A stretch of DNA of 64,000 nt from Setoptus koraiensis. Its lineage: Eukaryota > Arthropoda. This document shows, in pieces, positions 40,301 through 47,755 of the stretch. The notes under the pieces were generated by a model. It saw only the letters and a program-made list of their open reading frames with translations, made no database searches and had not been told where the DNA came from. The DNA lies in NCBI GenBank assembly GCA_048013815.1, contig CM106585.1, positions 1,674,001-1,738,000 of the forward strand, in the 5' to 3' direction. Every line of letters starts with the position of its first letter. Within the stretch, counting starts at the first letter, position 1. Made by a program: the position numbers and the translations under genes.

Positions 40301-42059
40301 CTCTTCTTAAAAATAAAAATGAATGAACCAAACACGGACACACAATCGATGAATTATCACGACCACAGCTAACACACACATATGATAATGATGATTTAAT
40401 GATATCACCGCCATTTAATGGCCACCACTCATTGCTATTATCGCAATAATAATAACGATAATAAGCAGGGTCAGGTCTTTTCATTCAGCTCGAATCAGGC
40501 CCTCGGGGCTCCTCTTGCTCGGGTAATTTGCATAGCTGCTAGCCCAAGAGATAATTCAACAACATCTCATTTAACTCGATTATTTACAAAATCACACATA
40601 CATTGCCGCCTATCTATATATTGCAACTGATTCTGCTGTCTCCACTGTGTCGTCACGAGGTGGCGCTGATCTCTTTTGGCAAGCTCATTCGCTGGGCTTG
40701 TCATTATTATAGGATAAGCGAAAACTTCATGTGCGATATGTCTATTATACTGTGTTTTGCACAAAGTGTGTTTCATCAAAAACACACTTTTGCATATATT
40801 GCGACAACTGGAATGGTTTTTATTTCATTCATTGACTCGGTAGTTGAGTCGATTGAAAACTAGACCAATTAATTAAGCATTAATCCCTACCCTTCATCCT
40901 ACTTTGAATGACGGGGATTTAATTTTGTTCATTATACGTGATTTATGTCTATAAGATCGAGATTCAATGTCATACCTCAAACAGTTCAGTTGTGTGCTCC
41001 AGTCGTAAGCTTAATTATCGTTTGCTTGACAATAATCATCATATATCAAGCTTATCAGTGAGTCAGCGATAGCCTGCTGATTGTGATGACAATTTTCACT
41101 TGGCGCCAATCACTAGACGGTGAGCGCTCAAAAGTTTTGCAAACAAACAAACAACTTGATCTATTGTTGATGGTAATCTTTATGACTGGCCGTACTGCCT
41201 GAATGTAAAAATTCATCCTATCAATAAAGATGACGATGTTCGAGATTGAGATAATGAACAACAACAAACAACTATCACCAGTTGCTTGCCACCCAGCGAC
41301 CGGCCAAGATATTTGCAACTAGGCCGCAGATTGTTTTCGTTTCTGTTTCTCTCTTTTGGCTTTCTATCCGAAATATTCTCTGTACATTCGCTGTGTTTTT
41401 GTTTCTCTCTAATTTGCGTCGACTTTACAAAACTCACAAAAGAATCGAGAGTCCAACAAAGAGAGAATATGAAGAGAAGAAGAAGAAGATATTCAGTGGT
41501 TCACTTACCTAACATCTTGCTTAGATCGGCATTATGCAAATCTGGATTGGCATCTGCCAGCCTCTTTCGTTCCGCTTTGGCCCAGACCATAAACGCATTC
41601 ATTGGCCGCCTAATTCTTGAAGCGGCCGCTATGGCAGCCGTCGACTGAGCCACCGGAACATGATGATGATGATGATGGTGATGATGGAGTGGGTGTGGAA
41701 GTGGATGCTGATGCGGGCCAAGATGGTGCCCATGATGAGGAGCCATAGGATGATGATGAGCATGTTGGGCATGATGAGCATGATGGGCATGGTGAGGATT
41801 ATGATGATGGGACAGGTGAGGCGGCAACAGATGATGCGGCCCAGAATGATGTGCGGCCAACGAAAACGGCAAATGCGGATGTGGTTGTTGTTGTTGTTGT
41901 TGTTGGTTCGGATTTTGCGTCGGTGACTGCTGCTGGACATGTTGATTGTGCTGATTGGGTGCCGCCATCGAGGTCGCTTGATGATGAACTAGCTGTTGTT
42001 GTTGTTGCTGATTAGGGTTACTATTGCCAAATTGTTGCATCACAGGTATTTGCTGATGC

Positions 42060-42090
<31 letters not shown>

Positions 42091-43096
42091 GCTGTTGTTG
42101 TTGTTGCTGTTGTTGTTGTTGATGCTGCTGTTGAGCTTGGAACGATGATAATTGTTGCATTTGCATCTGCTGTTGAATTTGACGTTGCTGTTGCATGTCC
42201 GATTGTGACATTGCGTCACTTCCGATAGTTGGTGTTTCATCGGTGCCATTCAATTGTTGCTGTTGTTGTTGTTGCTGCTGTTGGGGTGCCTGAAGATGAT
42301 GAATTATGGGAGCCGGCGATAGTTCGGCCTGTTGTGATGCGCCGCATTCATACTGTTGCTGTTGGTACTGATTCATCAGCTGATCCTGGTGTTGCTGGTG
42401 CTGTTGATGTTGTTGGTGCTGATTTAAAGTAGGTGAATATTGCACTTGTTGTTCTGTTGCTTGCGGGCTAGACTGTTTGACTTCATTCGCTTGATTATTA
42501 TTATTATTATTATTGATTAGGGTAACTTGTTGCCAAATTGATTGCTGTTGTTGTTGCTCTATTAATGACTCCTTTTTCACTTGTGACCCTTGAGCCATTT
42601 TACCATTGTCAACTATTGCGTTGCCATTGATCAATGGCGATGATGATGTCGACGATGGTGACTCTTGAGTGCTTGATTGATTAGCATTAATTAGTTGATT
42701 ATCGCTATTGTTGTTTATGTTGTTGCTAATCATATTATTATTGTTGTTGTTATTTTGCTGTTGCTGTGGTTGCTGTTGTGGTTGCTGTTGTTGTTGTTGT
42801 TGCTGTTGTTGTTGCTGTTGTTGTTGCTGTTGTTGTGGCGCCGTTATGGACAATGCATGATCACCAATTGATGCTGTTGGCGATGCCGAACTATTCATAT
42901 CTATTTGTGACTGGCGTTGTTGTTCCTTTGTTACAATTGTTGATTTAGATTGCTCAACAACGAAATATTCCTTTGAAGATTGCGTTGGCGCCTGATGGTC
43001 AACAGTTGTTGTCTCGAGAGCTAGGCTATTTTCAAAAGTGACCAGATTGAAGGATAACGATGATGGCGACGAGGACAACGACAACGACGACGGCGG

Positions 43097-43132
<36 letters not shown>

Positions 43133-43384
43133 AGAAGCTGCAGAAGCAGAGGGAGACAACGACGATAATAATTGTCGTGATTTATTATATTGTAAGTGAC
43201 AATGAGATGAAGATGACACAGATAATGATGACAAGCCCGATGACGAGGATGGCGACGACGACGGCGACGGCAATGATGTAATCGGTGACGAAGATATAGG
43301 TTGCTGGTGACAATTATGCAAAAGTGATATGATGCCGTTGCTAGTTGATTGGCTTGTTGTAGCCAATGGTATTGACATGGTCAT
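3156..43384 (-). CDS. SoxF-family HMG-box transcription factor (three exons, whole gene span)
   Basis: Joining 43384-41509, 7660-7574 and 5308-3156 gives a 1371-residue protein with one complete HMG box at about residues 590-668. Exon 1 carries [14 protein letters not shown] and [13 protein letters not shown]. Exon 2 carries [17 protein letters not shown]. Exon 3 opens with [11 protein letters not shown]. Both junctions are phase 1, with GTAAGT donors and AG acceptors, and the joined box matches SoxF (SOX7/17/18, Drosophila Sox15) almost residue for residue. Sox proteins bend DNA at ACAA(A/T)G-like sites and regulate development. Outside the box the protein is low-complexity: long Gln and His runs in exons 1 and 3, and an acidic patch ([11 protein letters not shown]) just after the box. 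An in-frame stop directly precedes the start ATG. Vertebrate SoxF proteins are about 380-415 residues, so this is roughly three times longer. Introns are 33,848 bp and 2,265 bp. Confidence 0.93.
5309..7573 (-). other. SoxF intron 2 (2.3 kb)
   Basis: This is the spliced interval between SoxF exons 2 and 3. It is AT-rich, with scattered short open frames that show no family resemblance. No RNA gene or mobile element is recognised. Confidence 0.8.
7574..7660 (-). CDS. SoxF exon 2: middle of the HMG box (87 nt)
   Basis: This 87-nt exon encodes 28 full codons with one split codon at each end. It reads [14 protein letters not shown], then [14 protein letters not shown]. The acceptor is AACAACAG and the donor is GTAAGTTCC. 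It restores the helix 2-helix 3 part of the HMG box exactly, which no other stretch of the window does. A generic gene predictor could easily miss it because it is short and isolated by a 33.8-kb intron. Confidence 0.93.
10336..10373. repeat. (CA)n microsatellite
   Basis: An uninterrupted run of about 19 CA units within SoxF intron 1. Confidence 0.95.
12182..12252. repeat. (CA)n microsatellite, the longest in the window
   Basis: About 35 uninterrupted CA units within SoxF intron 1. The length suggests a polymorphic locus. Confidence 0.97.
12721..12790. repeat. 26-bp minisatellite, about 2.5 copies
   Basis: The unit beginning CAGATCTGTGGATATACC is repeated at 12721 and 12747, with a diverging third copy from 12773. 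Confidence 0.9.
15025..15030 (-). terminator. Possible polyadenylation signal of the nested gene
   Basis: AATAAA on the minus strand lies about 575 bp after the stop codon of the nested membrane-protein gene. It is a plausible but unproven signal. Confidence 0.3.
15603..17657 (-). CDS. Unrecognised Ser/Gln/His-rich membrane protein nested in SoxF intron 1
   Basis: I do not recognise this 684-residue single-exon protein. Residues about 38-57 ([19 protein letters not shown]) form a signal peptide or anchor. A Gln-rich, possibly coiled-coil segment follows ([19 protein letters not shown], about 70-88). Then come about 390 residues of Ser/Tyr/Asn/His-rich sequence with many YSYASM or SSYHS-like motifs. 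A strong membrane segment lies at about 491-519 ([19 protein letters not shown] and on), followed by [13 protein letters not shown] and seven arginines (541-547) that could be a furin-like site. The tail contains amphipathic helices. The strong hydrophobic segments and two-kilobase open frame separate it from the spurious frames nearby. It is on the same strand as SoxF, so it needs its own promoter or comes from the host transcript. The type of membrane topology is inferred. Confidence 0.75.
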   Translation of the reverse strand: MNGCKSRDRATIGDKQPVANKPINSNSNSNNNATTIWRRLAVILSWILIASSLTSCLADYESDALRHSSSVHDLTSAIEALQNQVRMQQQQQQSAQMQLTKRDNQASDDNPAGSSSNVGDAAANNKSTAAPINYVSPTDTQYYSAPIANDLFYSNESPTTQATTPSVTMSSVTTINSTAINTGATSSGSLSSLSDKYNHDKYQQMSSSLKSTYSGEQHAQVPSYSYASMANSNSALAEARLARQYPTSYNSNAALSGSLTSKYSSLVAPKQLQAATSRRDLSARPKSPVGSAAAQQTLLSDAHLLALETPDSALVDSSLDYANEHYYGPSQPSSVDHYSYQPAAAANNHQSSAPIDAGHYIATNYQPVTSATSGVGNQLLNHANHNHHHNHQQHQHQRVSSSNKQYNYLDSPALSNSAHTSSYHSMAALPSYVSSDLAPQSQYNYHSAGLGSPLDAAAIHHHQLMQADNSHEHNHHHKEELSKWDHGITIGEIACVALAVILGILVLGSPFFLLFLMLFNNQNGQGLNFLTNPTSTTVTGRRRRRRRSVAAGQQEQTAGQQTSGSDLLLMENLFANISPYINGAQLLESFKHLMNVKDDLGQLLEGTGYEWPGSSGARHANANERHSANDGKLSSFKLKQLAQIMAATFFKTNQQQQQQHPHKQDGRQEADKTQHAKPRVEMKR
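18447..18570. repeat. Degenerate tandem repeat of GTCTAATAATG-like units
   Basis: Repeated 12- to 17-bp units built on TGGTCTAATAATG and GTGATCT occur in SoxF intron 1. Confidence 0.8.
19306..19364. repeat. (CT)n microsatellite
   Basis: About 29 uninterrupted CT units in SoxF intron 1, followed by a CTCG-rich degenerate extension. CT/GA tracts can bind GAGA-type factors in arthropods, but no function can be read here. Confidence 0.95.
21619..21648. repeat. AT-rich perfect inverted repeat (13-bp arms)
   Basis: ATTTGGATATATA and its exact complement are separated by four bases. It would form a hairpin or cruciform within SoxF intron 1. Confidence 0.85.
22216..22241. repeat. (GT)n microsatellite
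   Basis: About 13 GT units. A second interrupted GT run lies at about 22734-22766. Confidence 0.95.
23740..23798. repeat. Perfect 19-bp inverted repeat with a 21-nt loop
   Basis: Arms 23740-23758 and 23780-23798 are exact reverse complements (first arm begins CAAGCGTGCAACAGG). The stem contains CAGGTGAG and its complement. It is a stable hairpin in RNA of either strand, inside SoxF intron 1. Confidence 0.9.
33943..33992. repeat. 8-bp tandem repeat TAGTCAGA
   Basis: About six copies of TAGTCAGA with little divergence, in SoxF intron 1. Confidence 0.93.
35052..35098. repeat. Perfect 21-bp inverted repeat with a 5-nt loop
   Basis: Arms 35052-35072 and 35078-35098 are exact complements (ATTATGTAATGTGTAATG... 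and its reverse). The loop is GCTAT. This is the longest perfect hairpin in the SoxF intron. Confidence 0.92.
36091..36150. promoter_or_regulatory. Six 10-bp units converging on TTACGTAA
   Basis: Six consecutive decamers end in TTACCCAA, TTACCTAA, TTACGCAA and then three times TTACGTAA. The octamer TTACGTAA is the palindromic site of PAR-type bZIP factors (Pdp1, Vrille, NFIL3/HLF). The 10-bp period places every site on the same helix face. An enhancer role in SoxF intron 1 is an inference; it may be a simple repeat. Confidence 0.4.
36976..37070. repeat. 7-bp tandem repeat CGTTCGT
   Basis: About 13 units of the heptamer with occasional short units. Being a heptamer it opens all three forward frames and so creates spurious Arg/Ser/Val-rich frames there. 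Confidence 0.92.
39719..39782. repeat. Tandem repeat of CAGATTCAACAGATTCAG units
   Basis: A 9-bp unit alternating ATTCAACAG and ATTCAGCAG is repeated about seven times near the upstream (exon 1) side of SoxF intron 1. Confidence 0.88.
41509..43384 (-). CDS. SoxF exon 1: Gln/Ser/His-rich N-terminus and first half of the HMG box
   Basis: This exon encodes residues 1-625 plus one base. It begins MTMSIP, with a second Met two codons later and an in-frame TGA immediately upstream. Ser/Pro-rich sequence is followed by Gln runs of up to about 20 residues, Asn runs and a His-rich stretch. The HMG box starts at about residue 590 and breaks after SKML. The donor is G|GTAAGT at 41508-41503. Confidence 0.93.
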
Positions 43385-43969
43385 TCATATGTAAGCTTGG
43401 ATTTGTTTCGCTATTGTTTGTTTGTTTGTCCGCTTGCTCGCTGGCCAGCTAGCTCGCTAGTTTGTTTGTATGTTTGCTGCTGCTAGTGCTAGTGCTAGTG
43501 CTAGTGCCGAGCTAGTGTCGAGCTAGTATCAGGCTAGTGTCGAGCTAGCGTCGAGCTTGCACCGGGCTAGTATTGAGTACAATCGACTGCCTGATTATAA
43601 TGATGGTAATCATATTTATTATTATCGCTTCGCTTGATTTATTTATTTTGCTAAATTTCGATACTCACTTTTCACTTATGTTTGCTGTCGTCTGACGATG
43701 ATCACTGACGCTCTCTAGTCGCCCTCTGTGTCTCTCTCCATCTCTCTGTCTCTCTATAACAACAACAACGACGACGACGACGACGACGACACACACACAC
43801 ATACTATTACATGATACTACTACGGCATACTATGGATACTTTTGATTTAATCAAGATGCGCATGCGCCTGCTCATAAGCTTGTAGCTTATAGTTACATAA
43901 CATACTACTGCCTCCACCTCTTTAAACACTGGCTTCTCTCCGCACTGGCTCCATCTGGCGCTCCCATTC
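43385..43969 (-). other. Upstream region of SoxF, next to the pseudokinase gene
   Basis: This is the presumed SoxF 5' UTR and promoter. It holds degenerate GCTAGT/GAGCTAGTGTC repeats (about 43478-43570), a (CGA)n run (about 43767-43790) and CT-rich stretches. A donor-like GTGAGTATC on the minus strand near 43670 could end an untranslated first exon, which I cannot confirm. Confidence 0.45.
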
Positions 43970-45043
43970 TCATTCTCCCTCTGCCGGCAAGGTGTTTTCT
44001 TGGGCTGCGCCTGCCTTTGCCGAGGTACTAGCCTCCGGTCCAGCGTCTACCTCGTTTGGTCCAAACGCGGTGCCCGGAACTTGTGGCGCGTCCATAGGTA
44101 TGACAATTTCTCCCGGCGGCGGCGGTGGAGCATCGGGTGCCACCCAAGGATGCATTAGGGCGCTCTTAATGACTAAACGTTTAGACGGCTGATAAGTCAG
44201 CAAGCCCTTAATAAACTCTTGGGCAGGCTCACTTAGTTTTGACATGTAACTAAAACTACGTTCTAGCTGATTTGTCAATTTGTCTCTGTTCTTGTAGTCT
44301 AACGGATGCGAACGAACCACCATCCAAAACAAGGTGGCCCCCATTGACCAGATATCTGCACGACGAGGGTCGTACTCTTGACGTTTGGCCACCTCCGGTG
44401 GCTGATTCCAATGAATATGACGATTAAATTTATGCCACTTTTGTTTGAGCAACTTTCCCTCAGGTGTTGTATAGATACAAGCATCACTCAATCCGGACAA
44501 TCTGACATGCATGTCGTTACCTAACACCAAAACACTTGGCGCAATGTTACGATGACAAATAGCATGCGATTGCATCCATTCCACACCATTCAAAATATCT
44601 ATTGCCCAGGTACGAACCTGCGCCTCGTCCAACTTTAAACCGCCCGCTGCACCACGAAGCTTCAAATGGTGCACCAAATCGCCCTTGGTACTCCAATCTA
44701 CCATGACATAGATCCTTTCGGCCGTGTAACAAATATCAATAAAATGGATTATACTATGGCATTTGCTATCAACGAAGCGCATTATTTGGCATGTCTCCTC
44801 TTTCAGAGTGTGTCGCACTCTATCTTTGCCACCTTTGTACGGCTTCACAATACAATGCAAATCCGGCAATCCAAGTTTGTCGCATTTGAATATAAGCGAA
44901 TTCCTTCCGGCTGCCACTTGTTTACGAATAATCTTGTAGCCCAACACACGCTCTATGTAATCCTCAGAATTGGCGAATTTTGCATAATCGCATGCTTTTA
45001 TCTGAGCTACATTAGCTGCAATACTCGGATCGATTTCGCCCAT
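43970..45043 (-). CDS. Intronless protein-kinase-like protein, predicted pseudokinase
   Basis: The 357-residue protein has a complete Ser/Thr kinase fold from residue 35 to about 300 but lacks the catalytic signature. The ATP Lys (IVKPYK, Lys67) and helix-C Glu region (KEE, 82-83) are kept. The glycine-rich loop is poor (VAAGRNSLIF). HRD is HRN (164-166), so the catalytic Asp is Asn, and the Mg-binding Asn five residues on is Val171. DFG is SGL (183-185). APE is PPE (215-217), and the F-helix ADIWSMG is intact. It resembles the CAMK/TSSK-like group most closely, though I cannot assign a named family. The tail is Pro-rich (APDAPPPPPGE) and acidic. Such a protein would act as a scaffold or regulator; retroposition is a possible origin given the absence of introns. 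Confidence 0.85.
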   Translation of the reverse strand: MGEIDPSIAANVAQIKACDYAKFANSEDYIERVLGYKIIRKQVAAGRNSLIFKCDKLGLPDLHCIVKPYKGGKDRVRHTLKEETCQIMRFVDSKCHSIIHFIDICYTAERIYVMVDWSTKGDLVHHLKLRGAAGGLKLDEAQVRTWAIDILNGVEWMQSHAICHRNIAPSVLVLGNDMHVRLSGLSDACIYTTPEGKLLKQKWHKFNRHIHWNQPPEVAKRQEYDPRRADIWSMGATLFWMVVRSHPLDYKNRDKLTNQLERSFSYMSKLSEPAQEFIKGLLTYQPSKRLVIKSALMHPWVAPDAPPPPPGEIVIPMDAPQVPGTAFGPNEVDAGPEASTSAKAGAAQENTLPAEGE

Positions 45044-45484
45044 TATGATCGGTAGCTAGGAACACCGGTACTTAGATTCCACAGAATTCGTTGATTAAAT
45101 TCAAGCTTCTTATAATTTTGATTGTAGTAACTATAATTATGTCGCCTCAATTAAATCATCGTGCCGACAGAAAAATAACTAAACTCTTTGCTGAATCTGC
45201 TATCAACGAAACTAGGTGCTCTCTCTCTCCACAGAGACTCTTTTGTCTGCTTATTACGTTTAGAAAAAAAGTCTCGTGATTTACATTGGCTAAAAAAATC
45301 AGAATCGCACGAGATGCAATTCATCAACTGGATAGGCTTTAGTTTCGCTATTCCTCATTGAGTGTGAAATAAGTACAACGTAGTAAGTTGACGATCAAAT
45401 CATCACGAGATTTCACAACAAAAGTCGGGTTTATTAAAGTTTTGTATGTATATTTGTTATGGACTAAAAGGCCTGCTTGCGAAC
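45044..45484 (-). other. Intergenic region between SEC6 and the pseudokinase
   Basis: No gene is seen. It contains the SEC6 polyadenylation signal and the pseudokinase upstream region. Confidence 0.6.
45430..45435 (-). terminator. Polyadenylation signal of SEC6
   Basis: AATAAA on the minus strand lies about 50 bp after the SEC6 stop codon, the usual distance for a compact 3' UTR. Confidence 0.65.
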
Positions 45485-47755
45485 CTATAGAATGATATCG
45501 GAAAATATTGTCTTAACACTATCTTGTTGTTTGTTGGCACCATTGTCGTCCGTTTCTAACATTTCTATGGCATGTCGTCTAACATTCATCTTGTTCATAT
45601 CTTCTCGCATACTCAAAAGTGCGGCCAAATGATCCACGCTTATGTCCGGATATCGATGCTTCAATCCTTGCACTTCCAATGAGAGTAAACTTGAATCCTT
45701 CAGTCTAAGGAATTCAGCCAACGCCTTCAGAGCATCAAAGGGAGAATTCGCGTCAGAATTAGGGTCTAATTTGACCAAGGCATTCTTGAGAACGTCACCC
45801 TCGCGTATAAATCTATCACAAAGTTGTTCGCGTTGACTATAATCCCTAAGGGCCATCTTCTTTTGTAATATGGCTTTCATGTACCCTTTTGCTAGGGAGT
45901 TTTGCAATTTCTTACTCGCAAATATCTTTCTATTTTCCTGTTTTAAGTGACGATAATCTTGGAAATAGTCATCTAGTGTCAGGCAGATATTTTCTACACA
46001 ACTCACTTTACCTTCTAGCCATTCTTTTGTACCAATCTGACTGATCTCTTTATCTAAATCGAGGAATATTTCATGTATTAGATAATCCAAAGAATCATCG
46101 CGCAATTTTTCGAATGAGCTCAGAGCTAATTCGAACGCCTTGTCTGCCTCATTTTCGACATCAAGTTCTTGCATTGTAGTATTTGCTGTGGTTGATAGCT
46201 TGTAGTGCTGTCTAAATTCTTTTTCCATGTCCACGAAACTAGAGCAATTGTTTGTTATCGCTACCATGTAAGGGGTAAAAAATTTAATTTGACGTCTTTC
46301 ACTAAAATGTTTCCTAGCGTACTTATCAATTGTTTCTTTGTATTGTTGCGCGAATATGGCCATTCGATTCATACTTAAAGTTAGAACACGATTTACGAGG
46401 CTTTGGTTTACAGATTTTGCAACCTGTAAGTGTTGGTCGATCATCTTGAAAATAAATACTGGTGTTGCTGTCTGATAATGTCCAGAATGATCTTTTTCTG
46501 GTGGATCGGTTTGACTAGTCCAGTCTTTCATTTCCCTATTGATAGTATTGCTCATCCATTCTTTATAATTCTTCTCTATAGTTGATAGGTATTTTTCTGT
46601 CAATTCCTGCTTTTTGGCATCCGTCAATAATTGGTCCAAGCCTTCCTCTTTGGGATTGAAGTTGAGATCGGGATGACCCAAAAGCTTTGGACCAGTGTAT
46701 TGTTCAACCCAATTGATCAAGCAAACGTATTCGTTACCTACCAGATGAGTGGCTAGATCCAACAAATGAGTACGAAGGCTTTTATGATACATATGCAACA
46801 ATTCATTTAATATATTGAATGAAGGTGGGAAGCATTGTACTCCAGTCAATTTGAAGAGGCGCAAATCTTCCAAAATCATGATACGAGTGTCCTCTAGATG
46901 TTTAGCTAGCCATTGTGAGTTCTCGTCTTTCTTTTCGAATTGATTACCCATAATCCTATCCGATATAGTCTCCTCCAATATATCAAATAGTCTCTTTCTC
47001 CATTGCTTTGGTCTTCCTTGTGGCATGAAACCAGTGGCCTCGAAGCGTTTTATGGCCAAGGCGTCAGCTTTCTCCTCTCGCTCTATGATTCTCAAAGCAT
47101 TAACGATTGATGTTGGTTTAGTAACTATAGAACTCAATGTCAGCTGGACAATAATCCCTATTTGTTTACTCAATTCTTCATTCAATCTGTCCACGTCCGA
47201 AAAGTATTGTTTCAGTGTGAGTCTGTCATTTGGATTGCTAGATGGATGTCTATGCAGTTCGAATAGTAAAGCACATCGAGAATTTTCCAATTCGGTCAGA
47301 TGCTGATGAGCTAATAATAATTTTCCATTGGCAATATGCTCGCTTGTAATTGCAACGTTGACGGGCACGTCGAATATATGTTTGAAATTTTCTTTTGCTG
47401 TACACAATTGACTATAACATAGACTTTCGTCCCTGATACTTTTCAATTTCGTCAATAGGTTTGGTATCTCTGAGAATTGATTTTCTACTTCTATTAAACT
47501 CTCTTTAACATCCTTGATATCACCTATTGCCTTCTCCAAATTGGCCAATCCGTTCCGGACACTATTCAGATGTTCCGAATAGCTCTTGCGTAATTTACTC
47601 GTTGATGTGGTCATCTTATCCCTTAGGTTGTTCTCATTACCCTGACTTATGGCCTTGTTAACTTTAAGCCGGATCATGGTCTCTTGTTCTGCTTGTGGGT
47701 CCATGGCTGATATTCTTTTCGTCACAATATCCGGAATTGTTGAAAAATCATCCAA
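45485..47755 (-). CDS. EXOC3: Exocyst complex component 3 (Sec6)
   Basis: A single open frame of 756 residues matches Sec6/EXOC3 over its full length (human about 745-756, Drosophila about 738). Sec6 is a subunit of the octameric exocyst that tethers secretory vesicles to the plasma membrane before SNARE fusion. The N-terminal third is a helical, coiled-coil segment (LANLEKAIGDIKDVKESL and following). The helical-bundle body includes FEATGFMPQGRPKQWRKRLF, LLHMYHKSLRTHLLDLA and NWVEQYTGPKLLGHPDL, and later YMKAILQKKMALRDYSQR. No intron interrupts 2.27 kb, consistent with the intron-poor style of this region. It ends about 0.44 kb before the pseudokinase start, on the same strand. The first Met gives a sensible N-terminus. 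Confidence 0.95.
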   Translation of the reverse strand: MDDFSTIPDIVTKRISAMDPQAEQETMIRLKVNKAISQGNENNLRDKMTTSTSKLRKSYSEHLNSVRNGLANLEKAIGDIKDVKESLIEVENQFSEIPNLLTKLKSIRDESLCYSQLCTAKENFKHIFDVPVNVAITSEHIANGKLLLAHQHLTELENSRCALLFELHRHPSSNPNDRLTLKQYFSDVDRLNEELSKQIGIIVQLTLSSIVTKPTSIVNALRIIEREEKADALAIKRFEATGFMPQGRPKQWRKRLFDILEETISDRIMGNQFEKKDENSQWLAKHLEDTRIMILEDLRLFKLTGVQCFPPSFNILNELLHMYHKSLRTHLLDLATHLVGNEYVCLINWVEQYTGPKLLGHPDLNFNPKEEGLDQLLTDAKKQELTEKYLSTIEKNYKEWMSNTINREMKDWTSQTDPPEKDHSGHYQTATPVFIFKMIDQHLQVAKSVNQSLVNRVLTLSMNRMAIFAQQYKETIDKYARKHFSERRQIKFFTPYMVAITNNCSSFVDMEKEFRQHYKLSTTANTTMQELDVENEADKAFELALSSFEKLRDDSLDYLIHEIFLDLDKEISQIGTKEWLEGKVSCVENICLTLDDYFQDYRHLKQENRKIFASKKLQNSLAKGYMKAILQKKMALRDYSQREQLCDRFIREGDVLKNALVKLDPNSDANSPFDALKALAEFLRLKDSSLLSLEVQGLKHRYPDISVDHLAALLSMREDMNKMNVRRHAIEMLETDDNGANKQQDSVKTIFSDIIL

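Larger units (their letters stand above)
7661..41508 (-). other. SoxF intron 1 (33.8 kb), microsatellite-rich, containing a nested gene
   Basis: The interval lies between the HMG-box exons. Roughly from 8.5 to 40 kb it is dense in (CAA/CAG)n, (CA)n, GGCCGG, TTGCGCAAC and GCGAGC words, with many overlapping but compositionally driven open frames on both strands. The only convincing gene inside is at 15603-17657. Both ends (7.7-8.5 kb and about 40.3-41.5 kb) return to ordinary AT-rich sequence. The intron is hundreds of times longer than the 90-110-bp introns of the flanking genes. Confidence 0.85.

Noticed and set aside
41660-41926. Met-rich frame (runs of ATGATG) antisense to SoxF exon 1
   Set aside because: It is the reverse strand of His codons in the SoxF coding sequence.
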